In this document: in pieces, positions 1 to 13,375 of the stretch | Position numbering within the stretch: position 1 is the stretch's first letter | How the letters are laid out: each line of letters opens with the position of its first letter | Made by a program: the position numbers and the translations under genes | Notes under the pieces: model-generated | What the model saw: the letters and a program-made list of their open reading frames with translations, nothing else | What the model was told of the DNA's origin: nothing | Database searches by the model: none | NCBI GenBank assembly: GCA_964035795.1 | Contig: OZ038320.1 | Location: 22,586,589-22,650,588 of the forward strand | DNA length: 64,000 nt | Reading direction: 5' to 3' | Origin: Pterobdella sp. o SKG-2022 | Lineage: Eukaryota > Annelida > Clitellata > Hirudinida > Piscicolidae

Positions 1-1197
1 TGGAAAAATTGTTGAAAACTTGTATATTTATATAATTACTGCATTGGTCGTTTGCTGCGCCAAATTTTTGTGTGCATTGTAAAGGTTTTTTTGGAATAAA
101 AAATTAACGTGGAGTTGTTTAATATTTTATGCTATTCTGATATTGGATAAAGTGAAATTATGGCTTAAACTCTACTTATCTTTTTTTTAGCTATTGAATT
201 CCTGAAATGTAATTTATTTTGAAACAACAACCAATATAAAACTCATTTCTTCCATCAAAAAGAACAAAAGTTTGAGTAAACTGTGTTTTACAATAGAATA
301 GGATTTTTGGTATTTTTAAAATAAATAGTTTTTTTTGGCTCAAATTAATTGCAAGATTCGCAATTTTTGATAACTTGATACTCAAAAATAGAATGTATTT
401 ACACCATTATGTAGGATCGATAAGGAAAAGTAGTAAAAATCAAAACAAGAAAAAATCTTTTTTTTTGAATATTTTTTGTTTTTAAAAAATTCAAATTGAA
501 AATACAAATCTCATTATTTCATTAAAAAGTCAACAAAACATTTATCTTTCAATCTCGTTGAAAAAAAAATAAAAATTAACAATTATTCAAAAATAACATA
601 AAGTTATTGTCTAAAACAACATTTTAAATTAAATTTTGCATCCAACTAATTTATATTAACAATATAATATATTTAAAATCCATTTACATATATTTTATAT
701 CCATTAAGGAGTTTATATTAATTTTTTTAAAAAATAACAACTTTGATGAACTTATTTTTTATCAAATTTTAATTTTTAAAACTGTTTCTAAAAAATAAAT
801 TTTCAAAAAATTTAATAACTAATATTTTAAAAACAAATTTTAGTGGTTTAGACAAAGTGTAAGGAGGCGTTTCACAGGAAAAACAGTCAAGGATTTTTTA
901 GTATCATTTCGTAATTAAAATAAATTTAAGCTTTTGAGAATATATATTTAAAATAAAATTTGGAAAATATCAGCGCATCAGTAAAAACTTAGGCCACTGA
1001 CTTTTAATTTCACGTAAAACACCAGTTGATGGCATGGTTTTAATTAATAAAACATACTAAAAAGAATTCTCAGCTTGAAATGGTACTATAACTCACTTCT
1101 AGTTATATTTTATAATTTTTATAACATTTTAATTTCTAATTTTATAGTTTCCTAAGTCATATGACAGATTTTAAAAAGTATTTAATCCCATCAACAG
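1..1197. other. Non-coding AT-rich DNA upstream of the first visible VPS26 exon
   Basis: No coding exon, RNA gene or clear repeat is visible. The sequence is mostly A/T homopolymer-rich DNA. The missing start codon and first few residues of VPS26 should lie here or further upstream, but I could not find a convincing short exon. It is best read as intron 1 and possibly promoter DNA of VPS26. Confidence 0.5.
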
Positions 1198-4100
1198 TTC
1201 TCGTTTTCAAACAACTTTGATATAGTTGTCAATCTTGATGGTCAGGAAAATCGTAAAATAACAGAAGTGAAAATTGATGATGGTAAGAAAAAAAAGGAAA
1301 ACCAATATGTTTATTATGATGGTGAAACTGTTTCTGGAAAAGTGAGATTTTTACTTGAAATTAAAATTTTTTTAGATTTTCAGTTTACATTTCTTAATCT
1401 ATTATGTAGGTCAGCATTGAATTTAAAAAGTTAGGGAAAAAACTGGATCACCAAGGCATAAAAATAGAATTCATTGGACAAATAGGTAAAATTTATAAAA
1501 AAAATATGAATGATAATTATAATTCAGAACATAATTAGATAATTTACATATTTTTTTTAAAATAAATTATATTGATTTTTTTTACTAGAGTTCAAGAAGA
1601 TGTAAAATAGTTTTTTCAACTACCATTATAATCCTTAATTTAAATAAGTTAAACTTTCAAAAGTTATTTGTTATACGAAGGCATTTATGTGTCTTCAATC
1701 AAATACGTTTTTCAAATTTATAAATTGTATTTTGTTTATATAAGCGAAAAATAATTTTAATTCCAACAGAACTCTTCAATGATAAAAGCAAACGACATGA
1801 TTTTACATCACTTGTAAGGGAATTAGCCAATCCTGGAGAATTAATAAGGAATACAGTATTTCCTTTTGAATTTGTTCAAGTTGAAAAGCCTTATGAAACA
1901 TATTATGGGTCCAATGTCAAACTCAGGTATAGTTGCTGTTATTCATTAGGTATTTTTAAAATTTTTATCTATAGATTCATGTTATTTTTTAATTTTTCAT
2001 TAAGATTTTTGTTATGTATTAATGATTATGTAAATTTTAAAAATTGAATAAATATCCATACAAACATACAGCTATTTCTTGAGAGTCACTGTTGTTAAAA
2101 GAATTTCTGATGTTGTTAAAGAAGTAAGATATTTATTAAAACTTTTCCATGTATTTTGACAGATGGAGATTAATGTCTAATAGAATAAAAAGAAATAATT
2201 GAATTTTTCAGGTGCCTTTAGCAGTGCATACACTAGCCCAGTACCCCGAAACAAATTACTCAATAACCATGGAAGTAGGCATTGATGATTGCCTACACAT
2301 TGAATTTGAATACAACAAATCTAAGTTAGTCATTCAATCTCATTGGAGCTTGCAATTATATTAATTGATGTGTATACATTTTTTTTTTCTCTTATTGTGT
2401 ATGCTGTTTTCTATTTCTCAATAGTCATTAGTTTATTGTAGTTTCAAACTATTTTTATAGCTTTCAACGAATTATATTCCTAAAAAACCTAGCTAATTTG
2501 ATGAATTCTTTTTTCTATAATGCCATCATTCAAAATGGGATGTAGCTACGACCTTAGAGATGTCATTGTAGGTAAAATTCATTTCTTGTTGGTCAGGCTG
2601 AAATTGCGTTTAATGGAAATAGAAATTATTCGCAATGAGATTTCTGACGCTTCTCCAGGTTTTGATTTAGCGGTGGTTAGTTTTAATGGTTCAACACGCT
2701 CGCTACACTGTCACTTATATCAGCGACGTGGTATTAAATCTTGAATAATCATGGAGCGAGCATGTTAAAATAACGCGTTTCTGTCCTACATCTTGAATTA
2801 TATTCGGAGATGTATTCAGTTGTTTATTACAAATGGACTTGAAGGAAATATAGACATTAATATAGAAGAGGTCTTTTTTTGAATATATTTGTGAGTTTAT
2901 CACTAGAAGCATGTAGATTATAGTTGAAGATTCAAATGGGTACATAGCATGATAAGAGAAATCTGGCTGTTTTTTTTATATCTTTATGTTTTTTTGTTTA
3001 TTTTTTAACTTTTTATGTTTTCGTTTTGTTATTTTTTTAAGTTTATTTCATTTATAACATGAAATTTAGTGTTAAAAATTCTGTTTTATTACACATTTTA
3101 AATTTTCAAATTATTAGAAATTGTTTCAGACCTCAGTTTTTTTTAGTTCATCATTATTTGTAGGTATTATTTGAACGATGTGATTGTTGGAAAGATTTAC
3201 TTTATTCTGGTAAGGTTGAAGATTAAACACATGGATATTGAAATAATTAAGCGCGAATCTGTTGGATCAGGTGAGATTTTGGGAGGAAATTACGAAAAAT
3301 TTTGTTGTTTTTATTATGACTTTAGTAGTGGCTAAATTTTTTATTATGAAAATATGCCTTATTTAGAAACCGATTCTTTGGTTGATAATGAAAGAATAGC
3401 AATGTTTGAAATAATGGATGGACTTCCAGCCAAGGGTTCGCAACTCAATTTTATTATTCATTAATTATTCAAGGCTTCAATTAAAAAACTATAATTTTTA
3501 TGAAATGATATAAAGTATCATAATTGAGCTCTTTTACTGGTCTATTCGCGATAAGGATTTTCTTGGTGCATTCAATTGATCTAATCATTCATCACATTAA
3601 ATGAGATACATAGAAGTGATATATTTGCATAACATCAACAGGGGAGTCGATACCGATAAGATTGTTTCTCAGTGGTTATAAACTCACTCCTACCATGAAG
3701 GACGTCAACAAAAAATTCTCTGTTAGGTTGTCGCCTGATTATCATCTCATTTTGTTTGCAAATTATAGAATAAAAGAAGATAACAATACGTTGAATTAAA
3801 TCTATATTTAGTTATAAATCAGCATTAGTTTTTCTTGTGATTAATAATTTTCGTTAAAATTGCTTTTAATGCGCTTTCAAGTTAGCAAAATCGTCGTAAC
3901 AATCCTTTAGGTACTACATAAACTTAGTGTTGGTTGATGAAGAAGATCGAAGATATTTCAAACAGCAGGTCGGTTTTTCTATGTATAATTTAGGCTCTAT
4001 GTGTGCTTCAGTTTTGTTTAGTTCTTAAAATCCTTGTTTTTGGGTAAATTTTTTTTGGAAAAGCACATAGAAAAAACAGGAATTCAAATTTTCTCAAAAC

Positions 4101-4574
4101 ACATATTTCAAGATTAGGTTATAAATAATATATTTTTATTCATGTTATTCATTAATTATTTATTCGCAGGAGATCACACTTTTCAGAAAAATGGAGCGTC
4201 AAAAGAGAGTTGCAATTAATAAAACTATGGGAGCATTGCAACAACCGAACATCACTACAACAAATAACAATAATACTAGCGATAATGCTGACATAAAAAA
4301 TAGTGACAAATATAAAGACACATTCCGAGGTACTAGTGAAAATAATAAAAATAATAGTAACAATAATTACGAAGATGCAACAAATGAAAAAGTTGTTTCA
4401 AAAAATAATGACACAATTAAAAATATTAACTGCAATAATAGTACTGAAAACATAAGCACTGAAGATCCGTCGAACAAACCCAATCAAAGCGAAGATAACA
4501 GGAGGGTGGATGAGGCAGATATAATGAATGATCCGTCTGCAGAATTAATTACAAACGAAAATGAGACATTATGA
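1198..4574 (+). CDS. VPS26: Vacuolar protein sorting-associated protein 26 (retromer subunit), 5' end missing
   Basis: VPS26 is the arrestin-fold subunit of the retromer cargo-selective complex (VPS26-VPS35-VPS29) that recycles membrane proteins from endosomes. Exons read: 1198-1341, 1410-1485, 1770-1926, 2072-2123, 2212-2324, then one of 2546-2658 or 3164-3270, then 3367-3435, 3642-3726, 3911-3968, 4170-4574. All junctions are GT/AG and all phases agree. Family landmarks appear in order: YYDGETVSGKV, GIKIEFIGQIELFNDKS, FVQVEKPYE, MEVGIDDCLHIEFEYNKSK, DVIVGKI, EIMDGLPAKGESIPIRLFL (EIMDG is the VPS35-contact region in known structures), DVNKKFSV, LVDEEDRRYFKQQEITLFR. About 421-423 residues are encoded here. 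The C-terminus is odd: after the conserved end, the last exon adds roughly 125 Asn/Asp/Ser/Glu-rich residues, where vertebrate VPS26 has a short tail. The first codons are not found. Identity is near certain; splice choices are inferred. Confidence 0.95.
2546..2658 (+). other. VPS26: VPS26 alternative exon, copy A
   Basis: This 113-nt exon encodes the arrestin C-lobe strand with DVIVGKIHFLLVRLKLRLME. It can splice from the donor at 2324 to the acceptor before 3367. Its length leaves remainder 2 on division by 3, the same as copy B, so each can replace the other, whereas including both would shift the frame. The acceptor is tgtag and the donor is CCAG|gttttg, weaker than that of copy B. Confidence 0.75.
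3164..3270 (+). other. VPS26: VPS26 alternative exon, copy B
   Basis: This 107-nt exon encodes DVIVGKIYFILVRLKIKHMD and is the copy closer to vertebrate VPS26 at this position. The acceptor is tttgtag and the donor is TCAG|gtgag, a strong site. It is a homologue of copy A, about 500 bp downstream, in the same phase. Confidence 0.85.
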
Positions 4575-6974
4575 TTTAGTCGCTTATGTGTCCATTGGTA
4601 TTTATTCTTTTGAACATTACTTGATGAAAAATTAATTTCTACCTTTAATTTCTCTATTTAATTTCGATATGTTGCAATATTGCTACATTATTTTAATAGT
4701 TAATTAGTTTAACTAATTAGAAATTGTTTCAAATTTTTAATTTAATTATATAAATAATTATTGGTTGCTTCAGGAAGTAAAACTGAATAATTTTGTTCAA
4801 ATCTGGCGAAAAGCTTTTTTCAACAAAAGCACATACACTACTAAAGGCGTAATGACGTCATTTCTATACTCTAGTGAACATTTTATAGATAGCGTTCATT
4901 TTTAAGAAAATCTCGTTTTCCATAAAAAAGATCAAATCCAATTGAAAACTTCAATAATGTTTTCACAAAAGCTTATAGACATCTAACTTAAAATGAAAAT
5001 TAAATCATAACTAGAATAACATCGAGTTTTGAACGCAAAAATGTCATTCTTTACATGATAAATATAAAATATACGAATACATTTTTCATTCATTTGAAGA
5101 TTTAGAGCACACGGCAGTTTTGAAACTCATAAAATTGCTTAAAGCCTCGAGCATTCAGTTATTGTAGGCTTGAAGAATAGATCCAGAGTTTTAATTTGAA
5201 AAAATTTCTAGTGTTGTACGTATCAAATAACAAAATCCAATCTAAAAGTGAAAAAACGAAACTGAAAAATGTTTCGACGTGTCAACAGTCATACAGTATG
5301 TTTTAGCTATTAACTTTTCTTTAGTTCATGCTAAGTAAATTTGAGCACTATGAAAAACTATTATAAATAAGAATAAGGTTTCACTTGTGTCTGTGAGACT
5401 TTGAGGGTGGGTTTTTATTCAAAATTTTAAAAGCATTTTTCTTGCTAAGAACTGCATTAAAACCCATTATTTATAATTTAAATAACTTTTCAATATTTTA
5501 GTGATCTTTAATTAAAGTGTTACATTTACGTGTTTATCCAAATTTATTTTTCGTTCAAATTCATTAAAAAGTAGTTTTTAGTGAAAATATTCAGCTATTT
5601 ACTACATGAATTTATACCCATTTATATAATAATGAAAAAATTTGTTACTTTTCAATATTTTTTATCTTCTGGGCTTGGTGTTTTGAATTTACAGTTACCT
5701 AAACAACAGCAATAGAGATATTTTTTTTGATTTAAATAGCAAGTGCAGACTAAAAAAAGTTTTTCTGAAAAATGATCGTTGTTAAGCGGTGTTTTACACA
5801 GAAAAACTAAAAATATTGATTTATAAAATAAAGCATGTGAATAAAATCATCAATTCCAAGAACTGCCCAAAAAAGTATTACACAAAAATTTTGAACCTTT
5901 CTTCAAAAATTTCTGATAATCTTGAGAGCTTATAAAACTATAATTCATAGAAAATGGTTCACGTGGTTTTGTGGTGGTGTAGTTATTCATTTAGGCATAA
6001 ATTAATTATGATCATCAGAAGTTCTCTCTTCATCATCTTGGAAATTTAATTCATTTATGTAAAAAACTTTTTCAAAAATGTATTTCTATATCTTTTTAGC
6101 TGAAATAAAAAAATAATTATTGGGATTGCATATTATATCAAATGTGTTTTTTTGGAATTTTACCAGTATGAAGTGTATTATAAACGTCTAATAAATTTTC
6201 ACAAAGAGATTCTGATATGAGCAGAGTTAACTCAGCTAGAAAACTTTAAAATTGGTTAAAAAGTAACTAAAATCTTCAATTAAAAGAAAATAAAGAAAAG
6301 CATAAGAAAAATAAGATGTTTTAAGATGCTTGGTTTTTATGCTGAAAAGCTTTCAAAAGTTTTTTTTTGAAATTATAAAACACTTTTAATGATAATTTTA
6401 AATTAAAAAAATTGAATTTTGAAAGAGCATTGACTTTCGCTGTCATAACTCATTTTTGTTGAAAATGTCGCAATCGTAGCTATTAAAATTTTACATATCC
6501 AAATCACGCAGCAATGGCAAAAAAACTTGAATTATTAAAAATGAGGATGTCGATTTTTATTAGGGCAACAAAAGGTTATTGAATAAAACATATGTTGTGT
6601 CAGAGAGGTGGATAGTAGAAGTATAAAAAAAATTATTAAAAACTCAAAAATTATATTGTATAGTTTTTTTTAAATTCCTCCAAAAAACGAAAATATAGTT
6701 TTTTTTCAAAACTTGAACCAAACCAAGCCTTCATTTCTTAATATTTAAAATTGTTTCATTTCTGTTGCTTCGAGTTTCATACTTATAATTGGAGAAATAG
6801 TTTAATATTCATTAGAAGCCTTGCAGATTTACGTTTATTTGCTTGATTAAATTGATATAACGATTTCAAAATTTTCTTAAGTTTTTCAACGCACAAGAAA
6901 AAATAGAACTATATTATTTGAACTTTTTCTTGTGAATTTAATGTAAAGTTGTATTATATAGCTCTTTTACAAAT

Positions 6975-7108
6975 AGTTCAAAACCTTTGATGAAAATTTA
7001 ATACAGCGAAATCGCACATTGGAAGAAGTGCTAACTGTTAGCTCAGCACGGGATCGAACCCGATAACTTCAAATAATTAGTCTAATGCTATGCCAGCTGA
7101 GCCATGTT
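6975..7108 (-). repeat. tRNA-derived SINE copy
   Basis: Read on the minus strand, a tRNA-like head carries an A-box (GGCTCAGCTGGCATAGC) and a perfect B-box core (GGGTTCGATCCC), followed by the family body (acagttagcac, then a ttcgct..ataaatt-like block) and a decayed tail. It matches the copies at 12703, 17916, 32876, 41730 and 55005. Confidence 0.75.
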
Positions 7109-8989
7109 TTTAAACTATTCACAAAGCTGCTGAAAGGTTTAATAAATTTTTGATTAGCTAAAAATTCTTATCATCATACCAGTCGTAGGACTAATAGTTG
7201 GGTGAATTAGAATCCACTTTTAACAAGAAACTATTTTCGCAAAATACCTTTTTTTGGACACAAAATGAAAAACATTACTTTCAAGAAAAATTTCAAGACT
7301 ATAATTCTATGAAAGAATCTGATACAATATAATGAAAAAAAGTTTTGAGCATTAATTTCTTCGATGTGAATTTAATGACGATTTTTTGGTATGCGACTCA
7401 AAACTCTTATTACTCTAATATACAGATTTTTATTTTTGAAAGTTCAAATTTTACTTTTTCGAATTTTCGAAAAAATCTTTTTCAAATTTTTTAATCAAAA
7501 AATGTTAAAAATTTGATACATTTTTCAAAAAACTAAAAAAATTCATTGAAAGAATTTTATTATCCTGATTAAAGTTAAATTTCGATCAATCTTCTTTTCC
7601 ATGTAGGATCTTACTAGTTCACAAAATAAATTTGTTTCGAATTGTAATGAATGAACTTTTTATTGAGCGTCAGCTGTGGATTTGCTTGTGAAATTCAACA
7701 TTAAATTAATTAAACTGCATATATTTCTTATAATGCAACATTGAATAATTTCATAAGTCAATCCACGGTGCACTAATCTTTTTCACCAACTTTTTAATGC
7801 CCCAAAGTCAAAGAATATACGCTTGAAAAACTGTTAGAAGTTTTTGTAAGCAAATTCATCAATTATAAATTAATATACCTTCGAGCATAATGTCAAGCTT
7901 TAAAACCAGTGGAGCGGGGGGCGATGTAACATTATAATTTATGATGTTTATTTTAAGCTTTCAGAGTAGTTCTGTATTGAAAATCATTTTACAGAATTTT
8001 GATTTATAAGGTATTAATTGTTTTTTCAATCAAAACTTAATGCAAAAATAATTTCTCAAGTTAACTCGCATTTTATGCAAGAATAGATTGAAGATATAAT
8101 TGAAATTTTAAAAATTATTTATAAAGATAACAAAAGTTATGAAAAAAATTATTTTATAAATGTAATCATGAAAACCATTATTCAAATGTAATGATGTAAA
8201 CTAAAAAATACTTTTGCATGTTAAAATAATACGAGTCCTGTTGCATGATATGAATCTCAACAAAAAATTGTTTGGAAAGATTCTATCAAATTTTTAATTA
8301 TTTTAAGAATAATTTCTTTATAATTCATATAATTATGCTTTTTCACGATTCTACACTTTTTTTTAGTTTTTTTCAAAACTTTAAACATTAAACTTTCGCT
8401 AAAATTTGAATTTAAAAATTTGGAAATTATAAATAACAATTGAGAGTAATAATTGAAAACTTTTCATTGATTTTAAGCACAAAAAAACACTTCAGCTCTT
8501 CATCGAGTCAACTACAAACCAAGCTTCATGATATAAAGGATTCGAATGTAACTTTTTAGAGACATCTTAATGGCTAATAAGCAATATCAAAAGTTTTTAA
8601 AGTCAATCTATGGGAAAAAATTAGTACAAATTATTGACAAAAAAATAGCTTGCATGAAGGTATAACATGAAGCAGAACAATCACAAATTACACCAACAAG
8701 TTACTGATGAAAATCGCCTTAATAAATGAATTTCAAAATAATCGTGAAAGACAGGAACTTTTGAAAAATAAAATTCCACTGCAGTGATCTTATGCATTGA
8801 TTAATGCATTAATACATTACAAAGCTGGCTCTTAAGAAAAACTCTGACTCAATATCTTGAAACAAAAATACTTGGGTTTGACACGTCAAAATAGTTTTAA
8901 AAGCTTTTCAATATCTCATTTTTTTTTCTTTGACATCACACATGAACTGAAAGAACCACTTATCATCTCCCATGAAATATTAACTGTCA

Positions 8990-9075
8990 GTCGGCATAGG
9001 TAGAACATTAGACTTATTAAAAATGCTGCTTTTGATGCCGTGTTAGATTGACACTTGACTATTTCTCACAAAATG
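8990..9075 (+). repeat. Possible highly decayed SINE copy
   Basis: The stretch with ggcataggtagaacattagac resembles the SINE A-box region (tagctca..ggtagagcattagact), and a ttgacacttg-like block follows at the right distance. No B-box is intact, so this is only suggestive. Confidence 0.3.
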
Positions 9076-10664
9076 TTTTGTGATAAATTTGCTTTGTGGA
9101 AAAATGCTATATATAACTTCAATTTTAGCTTTTTTTTACTTTTTAATAAACACACAAAACCCATCATCTTTTCATGCAACCGTCATAATCTTCACGTCAT
9201 CATATGGCTTCAACACCAGATTGTTGTTTAGTCATCAACAGATTGGATTACTCCTAGGGCTTCTAGTCAAAAACCAAAATACCCTCAAAATTGCATCTTT
9301 CTATTTCGATTCTAATTATAATTTTTAACTAAATCAGTTTTAGGTTATTTTAATGAGAATCAAAGCTTTTCAGTTTTTATTGTTTTAAATCACAGTCTTG
9401 AGGTTAACAAATCATTAATTCTTCATTGAGCGATGTAGGTAACATGATAGAAATAAAATACAAACAATCAATGTTTGCGTTCATCAAACGCACCCTGATC
9501 CCCAAAAAAACAAACTTAAAAGAAATTTTTAGCTGTTTGGAATTTTTTACTAAAATTTTAAATTTTCAAAGTCAAAAATAAAATGAATTTATTTGAAATA
9601 GTTTATAATCGTCTATTATTCAATAATGAGACTAAGCGAGTTGCTTCTTAATTAATTTATTTTACTTCATAATTCATTATACTTAGTTTATCATAACCAT
9701 CATAATTCATGGACTTCCTTATTATTTATTCAACTGGTGTTCTTTATCTGCAATCCTCAGCACTCCACAAATGAGTTTTAACTTGAAAAATTATTTTAAT
9801 TTGGTCAAATGTATAAAAAAGTCAAAAAAAAATTATAAAAATGAAAAATAGATATTTAATGTATCAAATAAGTTTAGATGGTTTAAAAAAAATATGCCAC
9901 GAGCAGATGGTAAAGATTTACAACCTTGATCTTTATTGATTCTTGGCATCAATTTGAGATCAGTAAAAAATTACTTCTAATTAATCTGAATAAATTTTTT
10001 GTAAACTTTTCAATCTATGGAATCAAGTTCGAAATTGAAACTTAAAATTTTTATAAAAAAACTTTATTGAAACAAAATTTGGAAGCATTTATTTACAAAA
10101 ACGGTTGATGAATAAAAACTTAACCAGACAGTGGTATGATGTTATAGTGTGATAAATAGGTGCAAGTGATATTGATGGCTTTTCGATCAAGCACATGAAT
10201 TTAACGTGGGAAGATAATCTACTGAATACATTTCCAAGTTAATACTTGAAAACTTTTGCAAACTGGTTCAAATTTGATAAAAAAATTTTAACCTGAATAT
10301 TTCGAGGTTTATCAGAATAACTTTTTTGAAGGTAATTAATTTATAAGGTTGCTATTTCATGATACAAAAGTGAAAATGTTTTTTTTTGAGTTTAGTGTTT
10401 CTCAAAAACTTTTTAAGGGTAATTTCATTTAAAATTCAATTTTAAAAACTTTTTGAAATTGAATTTAGAATAAAAAAGGAATTTTACAAATGATTTATAT
10501 TACAACAACAAAAAAGCTATTTTATGGCCGTTTGAAAAATTTAGTATAAAAATTATTTTAGAGGCATCCTATGTTGTTTTTAAACATAAATTTAGTACAA
10601 TAATTTGAAGCTTGAAAATGGCTTTTTCTTGAAAACCCCTGTTCATTCAAAAATAGAACTATAT

Positions 10665-10727
10665 TTTGCGATAAGTTTAGTAAAATTTCCTGCTAAAGTC
10701 TTATGATAGGACTAAGCTTATCGCAAA
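10665..10727. repeat. Inverted repeat of a dispersed palindromic family
   Basis: The left arm tttgcgataagtttagt (10665-10681) and right arm actaagcttatcgcaaa (10711-10727) pair at 16 of 17 positions around a 29-base loop. The right part (ttatgatagga..aagcttatcg) matches the motif seen near 23537, 24955, 40952, 63689 and 63896. Confidence 0.6.
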
Positions 10728-12702
10728 TTATACTATAATAAACCAAACGATCAAAATGATGCCTAAAAGAATAAAGAAACATTTTTTTTATTTTTATAAA
10801 CGTTCATTATGAAGTTCAAAAAACTAGACCTTTAAAAACGTGAGACATAAAAATCTCTCCAAAAATACAGATTAATGAAAAGACTCTTTTCGGCCCATTA
10901 GCTCTGTTTGAGTGATTGATTCTAAAAGAAATAATTAATGTTTTTTGCAAATAATGAAACTCTCATTCATTTTTTTTTCAAGCACGTATGTGTAAATTTT
11001 TTCCCTTTTGACCCATTTTTACTAAAAATTCCGAGTTTTGAAGCAAAACAATAGAAATATTATAAAAATTTTTTTAAATAATTTCACTTTTTTCCATTTA
11101 TCATTCAACAAAACATTCATTATCAAATTTAGAAAAATTGATTAAAAATATTTCACAAAATCATCATCAGGAGAGCATGGAAATTTTCCAAGTTAATTAA
11201 CCCTATGGATGAAAAACTCCATTTAGCATATTTCTATATGATCTTAATATTCACAGATATTTCAAATAAAAAATTGAATGTTTGCTGAGTATTGAAGTTT
11301 ATATTCTGATTTTTTTGTTAATGAAGTTTGAACGCTTAATAAAACTGAACACAATTTTTTCCTCTTTTTGTCATAATTTTGCCATTTTATGATAAATTTA
11401 AATTTTTTTCAAATCTTCTTCAAAGTAACATTAATTTAAAAAATCACAACAAACGGATTTTTTAGACTTTAATTTTATTTTTATTCATTTTGCTCAGAAG
11501 CCCGCATTCAATGTTAACAAGTTTAAAATTACATCGCAAATAGTACAGTCTATCAAATTGAACTTATAATCAACTTAATTATCTATCTAAACAAACATAA
11601 AAAGCGTAGTTTTTGAACAATTTTAAAATATTTCAATCCAAATTTTCAAAAATCTATTAAAAAATTTGTTTTTTGTTCAAATTTTTCAAGTTTAAATTTG
11701 GTATGTTCAACGTCTGCTCGTTTATCTATCAAGAGCGTCAAAAAACTGAATAGTAGGATTATGCATCAGTAGAAATGACACTATTTTCGAGTTAAAATTA
11801 TTTGCTTGAAACTTTAAATTCTATCGTTTGAAAAAACGATTCATTTCTGCATTGACACTAAAACGCCCACTACTGTCATTGTAAACTTTGAAAAAATTTT
11901 TTAGAAAAATTCCTAAGCATGAGAAATAACCTTTAAATGTACTTTCCATTATACAAACTTGTTTTCAAAAATAACTTTTGAATTTATTTGCTGAAGATTT
12001 CTGAACGCTACAAATTTCTTCAACTTTGATAGCTTATTGCATGATACTACAATCTCAATAGGCAGAGAATATGCAAAATCATTATAGGATTGAAAATAGC
12101 GATATGATTCATTGTTTCAATTAGTTTCATGAGTGTGTTAAAATACAAAAAAAAAACCAATTAATAAAATAATAAGAAACAGTCATTAGCCTTGCTATCA
12201 AAGACTAGTGATGACTTGTGATGCAAGCCTACCATTGGTGATCTTCTCGGAATAACATGTGGATTGTATTTACTGGACACTAGCTCAATGGGGAAAAGAT
12301 TATCCTACACTATAAAAAAACACTGAATCATTTTTATTCTCCTTCTTAGTCGTAAGCTCGATTATCTATATTACTATCGTCATTGAAAATTCCCAAATAC
12401 TAGAACTTTTAGCAAAAAAAAAATATAAAAACATATCACTATGTTTTGTTGAAAGCTTTTCAAAATGCTTTTTGCAAATTTTGTTTTTACACCAATAGTG
12501 ACAATTGACGAAGAACGTTGGTACCGTCAAACAGGTGCAATTTCATTCAGTTTCTGCCAAAAAAATTGAGAAACATGAAATTTAATTTTGAGTTTGACAG
12601 ATTTGCAGGCAAAATAATGCATCATAAGACGTGCAAAAATTTGATTAAAAAGCAAGTGTCAGTAAATGAAAGTGTAATTGGAAAGTTCATAAAGAGTTTT
12701 AC

Positions 12703-12858
12703 GTCGGCACGTATAGCTCAAAGGTATAGCTCGAAGGTAGAGCATTAAAATAATTAACTAAAGATCTCGGCTTGGTCGACATTAGCACACTGTTCCACAG
12801 CTACAATAAATTTTTAGCAAGTGCTTTGATCTATAAGAAAAAGCGCTTTATAAATACC
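12703..12858 (+). repeat. tRNA-derived SINE copy
   Basis: A duplicated or decayed A-box region (tagctcaaaggtatagctcg) is followed by a weak B-box, then the well-kept family body: acattagcaca, ctgttccacag, ctacaataaattt, agcaagtgctttgatctata and a gcgctttataa end. Confidence 0.8.
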
Positions 12859-13284
12859 CCCCTATTAAGTTTTACAGATGCTTAAAATTAATATTTATCA
12901 AAAAAGTACTTTTGCTAAAACTTATATTTTCTAAACAGACAACCATCGTTAGACACGAACACAATCATCGAAATGTTGTTGGGAAAGGAGGAAGAAACAT
13001 TGCTCTAAATACATTCAACAAAGAATGCGTACATGTTGAGATTGCCTAATTTGAAAAAAGTTATTTAAAGATTGACTTTACCTTCTATTTGATACTTATT
13101 GAGTTTTTCTAAAAAACTTTTATCGTGTCTCTGGTCTATGAAATTCATAATTTCACAGAAAAAAATGAAAAAAGTTGATGTATTTGCCTATATTGGTTGA
13201 TCGCTATTGAAAAGTTTGACTGTCGATCATGAAAACTCTTTCAAAAAATAAAAAACTGTGGTCGACTGTGAAACCTACCTGGAA

Positions 13285-13375
13285 AGATCAACATCTCAAC
13301 TTACGTTTTAGAATCAGAGTTTATGAAACAATGTGTCGCATCATTTATGACGCTGTAATCTGAGCAACATACCGA
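13285..13375 (+). pseudogene. Possible LINE reverse-transcriptase C-terminal remnant
   Basis: A frame reading LNLRFRIRVYETMCRIIYDA, with a stop and then ATY soon after, resembles the region downstream of the reverse transcriptase in many LINEs (lysine/arginine-rich K-I-R-V-Y/F-E-T-x-V-x-P-x-L-x-Y-G-A-E-T-W). It is short and interrupted, so the call is weak. Confidence 0.25.

Noticed and set aside
12518..12748. 76-residue ORF ending in the SINE
   Set aside because: Its last part is SINE sequence; the rest shows no family resemblance.
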